Shown here piece after piece: positions 58,801 through 64,000 of a DNA stretch of 64,000 bases (position 1 is the stretch's first letter; every line of letters starts with the position of its first letter). The DNA comes from Gnetum montanum (Eukaryota > Streptophyta > Gnetopsida > Gnetales > Gnetaceae). The position numbers were made by a program, and so were the translations under genes. The notes beneath the pieces were generated by a model, which saw nothing but the letters and a program-made list of their open reading frames with translations, made no database searches and was not told the DNA's origin. The stretch covers positions 588,003 through 652,002 of the forward strand of contig MNCI01026334.1 of NCBI GenBank assembly GCA_015680685.1, read 5' to 3'.

Positions 58801-60793
58801 GTCCCAAGTTATTGAGACTCAAACTATTAGTAGGCCTTTAACAAAATCAAAGAGGTCTTAACCTCTCATCCTATCCTGGTCTTGCCATAATTCTAAAAAC
58901 ACTTTGAGGTCCAAACAAATGTTAGTGAGGATGCAGCTAGTGGGTTGTTGTTACAGGAGGATCACATTGTTGCCTATGAATCATGGAAGCTAAATTAGGT
59001 GGAGCAGAGATGGCCTATCCATGAAAAAGAAATATTCTCCATTGTCCATTGCTTGATATCGTGGAGGCACTACTTACTAGGAAGTCATGTCCTTGTGAAG
59101 ATAGATAACTTGGCTATTAGCTATTTGCTCAATTAAATGAAGTTACAATTCAAACAAACACAATGGTTGGCACTACTCTCTAAATTTGACTTGCAATTAG
59201 CCTATCGACCTAGGAAAAAGAATGTTATGACAGATGCATTGAGTCACCATCCTCAACCCACCTCCTAGCTCTTTTCTATCAATGTGTCACAAACCTCACA
59301 TGTCCGGTGTGATGAGGTACTATTAGCCAAAATCCAAGATGGGTTAAAAAGGGATCTTTAGGTCACTGACCTAATGAAGTTAATAGAGGCAAGGTGAGCA
59401 CCTCATTTTAAGATGAGGGATGAAGTACTCTAGTTCCGAGATAATTGAATTTGTGTTCCAAATTGGGATGGCCTTCATAAGGAGATTATTCGAAAATGCC
59501 ATGACACACAATGGGCTAGGCACCCAGGATAGCAAAAAACACTAGCACTAATTAAGAGAACCTTCTTTTGGCCGAAAATGTATGGAAATGTGACTACCTA
59601 TGTTCAAAAGTGTCTAGTGTGTCAATAGGACAAAGTCTCTACAGAGCATCCTAATAGAATTTTTTTCCCTTTTAAAATACCTCCATTTCCATGGGCTATG
59701 ATGACCATGGACTTTATTACTGATCCACCAAGTATGTAAGACAAGTAGCATCATAATGGTGGTGGACAAATCTTCTAAGTTTGCCATATTCATCCCTTGT
59801 CTAGCCTAATGTTCAGTAGAGGATACAACAACATATATTTTTTAACAGGGTGGTTAGATATTTTGGGCTGCTAATAAGCATAGTATTATATCATGACCCC
59901 AAGTTTACGAGTGCCTTCTAGTAGGCCTTGTTTGGCATGATGGGAACCACCCTCAAACTATCCACTAGTTTCCATCTATAAACAAATGGACACACAAGGC
60001 GTATGAATCATGTACTCAAGAAGTATCTTTGACATTATGTCTGTAGTGAGCAAAAGAACTAGCCTATTCTATTGGAAATCACTCAACTAAGCTATAACAT
60101 CCAAAATTTTTTAGCTACAAGGTATTCTCCAACATAATTGGTAATGGAAAAGTAGCCCATTACCTCACATATGATTTCTCCCACCTTGGGGGATCGACAA
60201 CCTTCAACTGATGAGTTTTTGAGAGTATGGTTAGAAAATGTAGAGGTTGCAAGGGATTGTCTAGAGAGGGCTCTGCGGCACATAAAGAAGTACATAGATT
60301 GTAAGCACCACCTCCATGAATTTGAGGTTGGAGAATGGCTCCTCTTGAAATTGGATCCTCGCTAGTTGAAATCAAAACATGGAACTACATCTAAATTGAT
60401 GAGGCAGTATGATGGTCCCTTCCATATCATTAATAAGGTCAACCCTATGACTTACAAGCTTTAGCTCCTATCAATATGGATAGGGTTCATCCAGTTTTTC
60501 AAGTCAGCATGCTAAAGCCCTTGCCTGATGGGTTTCTTTATTTGGAAAGACGCCTCTCTATCCGAGAGCAGCCTTGTATACAATCAATACAAGGCAACAA
60601 AGTTGACTGCATCAGAAACTTTAGGACCATTGGGCATGGTCCTAAAATGAAAGTTGAATTTCTTGTCCATTGGCAACATCGTCTGGACTTAGATGACAAT
60701 TGGGAGCTACTGGAGCTTTTGAGATCCCAGGAACACTTGATCTTAGATTTTTGTCAAGAGCAAGCAATCGATCTCCCACTATGGCTACTCTAG
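58801..60793 (+). pseudogene. Element G: chromodomain Ty3 pol fragment (broken)
   Basis: Plus-strand order is: RNase H (PFEVQTNVSEDAASGLLLQE at 58,895; EKEIFSIVHCLISWRHYLLG at 59,020-59,080; YRPRKKNVMTDALSHHPQP at 59,205-59,260), integrase zinc region (ARHPG...LIKRTFFWPKMYGNV and CLVCQ, 59,515-59,625), core remnant (PWAMMTMDFITDPP, 59,690), integrase C-terminus (HHLHEFEVGEWLLLKLDP, 60,305-60,360) and chromodomain (KVEFLVHWQHRLDLDDNWE, 60,650-60,706). The last block (60,476-60,793) is open for 105 codons. The chromodomain identifies a chromovirus. The RT half is missing on the left. Confidence 0.85.
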
Positions 60794-60898
60794 TGATGGG
60801 TAGGAGACCATCACCCACACACACACATTCCCTTCCCCTTGTCCCCTCTCTTGTACCCAAAAAAAAAAAAGACTTCCATAAAATGAGGACCAACTAAG

Positions 60899-61060
60899 CC
60901 AAAAGAGCCATGGGTACGCAAGGATGGACATACCAAGTCTTGAATGGTACCATTCCTGACTTGGGTGTCGAATGATATGAAGAATCCAAATTTTAGAAAG
61001 ACAATCAAGTTCAACAATAAGCTCCAGCAGCTCCCAACTGTCATCTAAGTCTGGGTTAGA
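60899..61060 (-). repeat. Inverted partial copy of the chromodomain region
   Basis: Minus-strand DLDDSWELLELIVELDCL (61,000-61,052) repeats DLDDNWELLELL at 60,685-60,720 on the plus strand, with nucleotide match aactgtcatctaagtc/gacttagatgacaattgg. The two copies lie about 300 bp apart, head to head. Confidence 0.75.
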
Positions 61061-61226
61061 CCTTCTAAGTCCAGTTGGTAGTTAGACCTTCTAAACCCTA
61101 AGGTCCTTTGAATATGATTCTAAGTAGCATGAGTTACTTCCCCAAGATTGATGGAATCCTCCTTCGATTTTGATGTAGCAACCTCATAGGTTACCTAGGC
61201 TATGCTCCAAGGTCATCACTCATTTT

Positions 61227-61240
61227 AAACAAGGGAGAAT
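61227..61240 (+). other. Element G polypurine tract
   Basis: AAACAAGGGAGAAT directly before TGTGAGAGG, the expected place for a plus-strand primer at the 3' LTR. Confidence 0.5.
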
Positions 61241-61639
61241 TGTGAGAGGTAACAAAGTTGATAGTGCCCTGCTACCTCTTCCACAATTCGAGAGTCATGG
61301 AGGTGTGAGGAGTTCTCTTCTCCTTGTGTTTTCATGTATTAGTAAAAGGGTGCTATGGCCTTTCTCATTACCCCACTGAGTAGGACTTTGCCTAGAAGGA
61401 TAAGCCAGATGTATCATGGGATGTGCTATGAGACTTCACATGCACTCATAAGAGCACAACACCAACTACTAGCACATAGTTTTATGTATTTGAAATTGAT
61501 AAACACCACTCAAGTTACATGATAACACTAACAAATTGCTTATTGGTATGTGTTTTAGGATTATTGATTGCTGAGGTGTATTCCTTTTGAATTCAATCCC
61601 AGATCTAAACTTATTTGAGAAACCCTTGGGGTCCAAACA
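61241..61639 (+). repeat. Probable 3' LTR of element G
   Basis: TGTGAGAGGTAAC...GTCCAAACA, 399 bp with TG/CA ends, behind a purine tract and the chromodomain ORF. Size fits a Reina-type chromovirus LTR. The 5' partner is not in the window, so the right end is inferred. Confidence 0.42.
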
Positions 61640-63306
61640 AAGTTGTTATAGTTTTGGTTTTGACAAACCAATTTCAACAGAATTAGTCAACATTCCACTT
61701 TTTCTTGTTAACAAAAATTGCTTACAGGACTATGTAGTATCGTAATGCGTCTTGTAAAACTTTTCAACAATGGCCTACAGGTTTAGCGTTCTGGACCTTT
61801 TACCGTATATTCCGAGACCCTAACAGCTCCTGGTTTTAAGCCAATACCAAAACCCTTTGTCTTCACCTATTCAACCCATAGCAAATTAACACCGAGTGAC
61901 CTCGGACGGTGACAATAACACTAAACTTTTCCTCGCGTAGACGCTATTGGTAGGTTTGTAAATAGAAAATAAAAAATTAAGTAAAACTTACAAAAATCCA
62001 ACGACTCAAACCGATAACAGGCTTAACCCTGGCACGGCAGAGCAATCTAATGCACCAATCTCTTTAGCATTTTCATTAGCATTTTTAAGCTACAATGATA
62101 TCTCATTAATCAACAAAACGGCAGAAGCAAGAGGATGGACCAATATTTTAAAAGACTAAAGGGCGTGTAAACTGTCTCTCCGATGCATAGTCGAATGAAA
62201 CCATCAGATATCGTTTCACTGCCCTTGCTCGATGAAGTAAAGCCTTAAATGAATTTAAAAGTTTCAATGATTCTTCAAACCAAATTATTAATCATTTCTT
62301 GATATTTTCGAATAGTTCAGTCGACTCTGAATCATACCGCCCAGAGAATTAGAAGTGCCGCCCAGTTTCATTACCAAAAAAATCTGTATTTAAAGTGCTT
62401 CCAGCACTTCTTTAGATCACCAGGACACATGACACGTATTCATTTAGTACGTACTCAATTAAATGGGGAATAACAATTCTAATCAGCGTTCGCCCAGAAC
62501 GTTGCCATAAATGGAATAATAACAGTGAAGATACGAACACACAAAACTGAGAGAATCAATCACAGATTCTCATAGTCGAATGTTATTTTAAACATTTTCG
62601 AACAACAATTTCATTGACAAAAACCAAAACTTTTCAAATAAGACATCGGATGACGAAAATATTTGCATCAAGTCGTTGAAAACAAACTCTCCATCGACAT
62701 TCTCAAAAATTTTACATATTAGGCATACACAAAGTTGTCAACTTAAGTGAAACTAAATGTTAAATTATTTGCTCTATGATGGTATTAATGCAGACTGAAA
62801 TAATAAACCATGATACCACAGTTGCAGAAAGTTCTTCGGACACGTTTCTCTAATTTGAAGGATACACTCAGAACCCAAATTCAAACAACTTTAAAATTGA
62901 CCTCTCTATTTCCAGACAGTACATAGACCATGGTTTAAATTTTATAAAATACACCCTGAAGATAATTAGTCGTAGTCATTAGAGATACCTGGAAATAGCT
63001 TATAATTGTAAATTTCTAGCAACATAATTTACAGAACATCAGGCATGAGAGAGCGAAGGAAGACACCAATATCAAAGAAACCCATGTTTGAAACATTGAT
63101 AAAAATAAATTAAAATTGTTATTTCAACAAATTGCAGTTGAATAAACCATAAAATAAGTCAAAATTTCCCAAGTGAAACAAGTAACAAATTCCGTCCCCA
63201 GTTTTTCCTTCTTAAAAAGAATTCTAAAAGAGAATAATTGAAGCTTAACTCTCTCCTTGCAAAGTCATTAAAAATTGTGGAAAACTAAGACTCGAAAAAA
63301 AAGTTT
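61640..63306. other. Low-repeat interval and 3' flank of RPL3
   Basis: No transposon or open frame recognised on either strand. Composition is more even and CG more frequent than in the transposon region (for example at 61,780-61,930 and 62,150-62,360). The part next to 63,306 includes the RPL3 3' untranslated region on the minus strand. I could not fix its end. Confidence 0.45.
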
Positions 63307-63975
63307 CTAAGCCTTCAATTTACCAAACTGCTTGGCTTTCTCTTCAGTGGTCTGGAAACGTCCGTGACCAAATTTAGATGATGTATCAATGAACTTCAGT
63401 TTAATTTCTTCAAGAGCATTCCGAGAAGTTTGTTTCATCAGTGACTGCCTTAAAGTGATAACCCTCTTCTTTGGACCCATGCAGCAACCCTTGATCATAA
63501 CATAATCATCTTTAACAACTCCATAGTGAGGAAACCCACCCATTGGTGTAATATCTTTCTTTGTCCTGTCATACTCAGTCCATGCCAAATGAGCTTCACT
63601 GCCGGCCTTGCCAATCTTGTAGATCTTCTTGTTCATCTCAGTGCGGTGGTGGTAACCATTTTGACCAGCCCTAGCCACAGTAAAAGAAACCCTGGCAGGA
63701 TGCCATGCCCCAATACATGCAACCTTTCTAAGACCTCTGTGAGTCTTGCGTGGAAGCCTTGTAACACCCCACCTAGTTACAACACCTTCATAACCCTTAC
63801 CCTTGGTAACACCAATCACATCAATCATCTCATCCTTCTGGAAAACAGCATCAATTGGAATCTCCTTCTCAAAGAAGCCATAACCAAAATCAACCTTCTG
63901 TGCAACTGTTCCTCCGTTCACCTGAATTTCCATCAAGTGAGCCTTCTTCTGCTTCAAACCCTTCATCTTCTTAAT
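63307..63975 (-). CDS. RPL3: 60S ribosomal protein L3 (uL3), last exon
   Basis: Structural protein of the cytosolic large ribosomal subunit near the peptidyl-transferase centre. The exon encodes about the last 222 of roughly 389 residues, from [19 protein letters not shown] to [13 protein letters not shown] and stop TAG (63,307-63,309). Diagnostic stretches are [73 protein letters not shown] and [16 protein letters not shown]. The exon starts at ATT (63,975), directly after a splice acceptor (tgtcatttttgtgcag). A start at the GTG overlapping that acceptor would be wrong. No stops, so it looks functional. Upstream exons lie beyond the right edge. Confidence 0.96.
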   Translation of the reverse strand: MKKMKGLKQKKAHLMEIQVNGGTVAQKVDFGYGFFEKEIPIDAVFQKDEMIDVIGVTKGKGYEGVVTRWGVTRLPRKTHRGLRKVACIGAWHPARVSFTVARAGQNGYHHRTEMNKKIYKIGKAGSEAHLAWTEYDRTKKDITPMGGFPHYGVVKDDYVMIKGCCMGPKKRVITLRQSLMKQTSRNALEEIKLKFIDTSSKFGHGRFQTTEEKAKQFGKLKA

Positions 63976-64000
63976 CTGCACAAAAATGACATATTGCTCA
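63976..64000 (-). other. RPL3: RPL3 intron, 3' end
   Basis: Minus-strand pyrimidine-rich tract ending in GTGCAG at the exon border. The rest is outside the window. Confidence 0.88.

Noticed and set aside
61640-63300. tRNA or small RNA gene in the quiet interval
   Set aside because: No cloverleaf with A- and B-box-like sequences could be made out by eye.

Overview
The window looks like nuclear DNA of a land plant with a large, repeat-rich genome, probably a gymnosperm, although the species cannot be fixed from sequence alone. It holds a plant-type PLS-class pentatricopeptide repeat (PPR) gene, the last exon of a cytosolic ribosomal protein L3 gene, and about 52 kb of nested, heavily mutated retrotransposons. 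Nearly all transposon reading frames carry several stops and frameshifts, so they are described here as pseudogenes.

Layout. Positions 1-13,174 are element B, a minus-strand Tat/Ogre-type Ty3 element. Its protease is split by element C (1,893-7,596, minus), an LTR element of an Athila-like family that has gag and a post-pol ORF but no visible pol. Positions 13,175-22,271 are element D (plus), the same family as C but with pol retained. It ends in a 3' LTR that sits inside F (22,272-23,720, minus), a Tekay-like Ty3 pol fragment. Positions 23,980-45,841 are element A (plus), a roughly 22 kb relative of B with both LTRs. A contains gag, a 2 kb insertion, protease, a roughly 10 kb spacer, and RT/RNase H/second RNase H, then a deletion running into the 3' LTR. 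Positions 47,400-52,091 are a LINE, cut by another LTR of the C/D family (52,092-52,639) that runs into a 910-base assembly gap (52,640-53,549).

From 53,550 the window becomes gene-containing. A PPR gene whose 5' end is lost in the gap ends at 55,812. It is followed by a minus-strand LINE-like fragment (about 56.2-58.8 kb), a chromodomain-bearing Ty3 pol fragment with a probable 3' LTR (58.8-61.6 kb), quiet DNA, and the terminal RPL3 exon (63,307-63,975, minus).

The most unusual structure is the protease-to-RT spacer of element A. It holds a 29-bp minisatellite at both ends, a 16-unit array of about 190-bp repeats with inverted-repeat arms, and an antisense multi-exon reading frame with four clean GT-AG introns of 94-112 bp. 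Element B carries the same minisatellite and array in the matching place. This looks like a lineage trait, possibly related to the intron that separates gag-pro from RT in Ogre elements, rather than a chance insertion.
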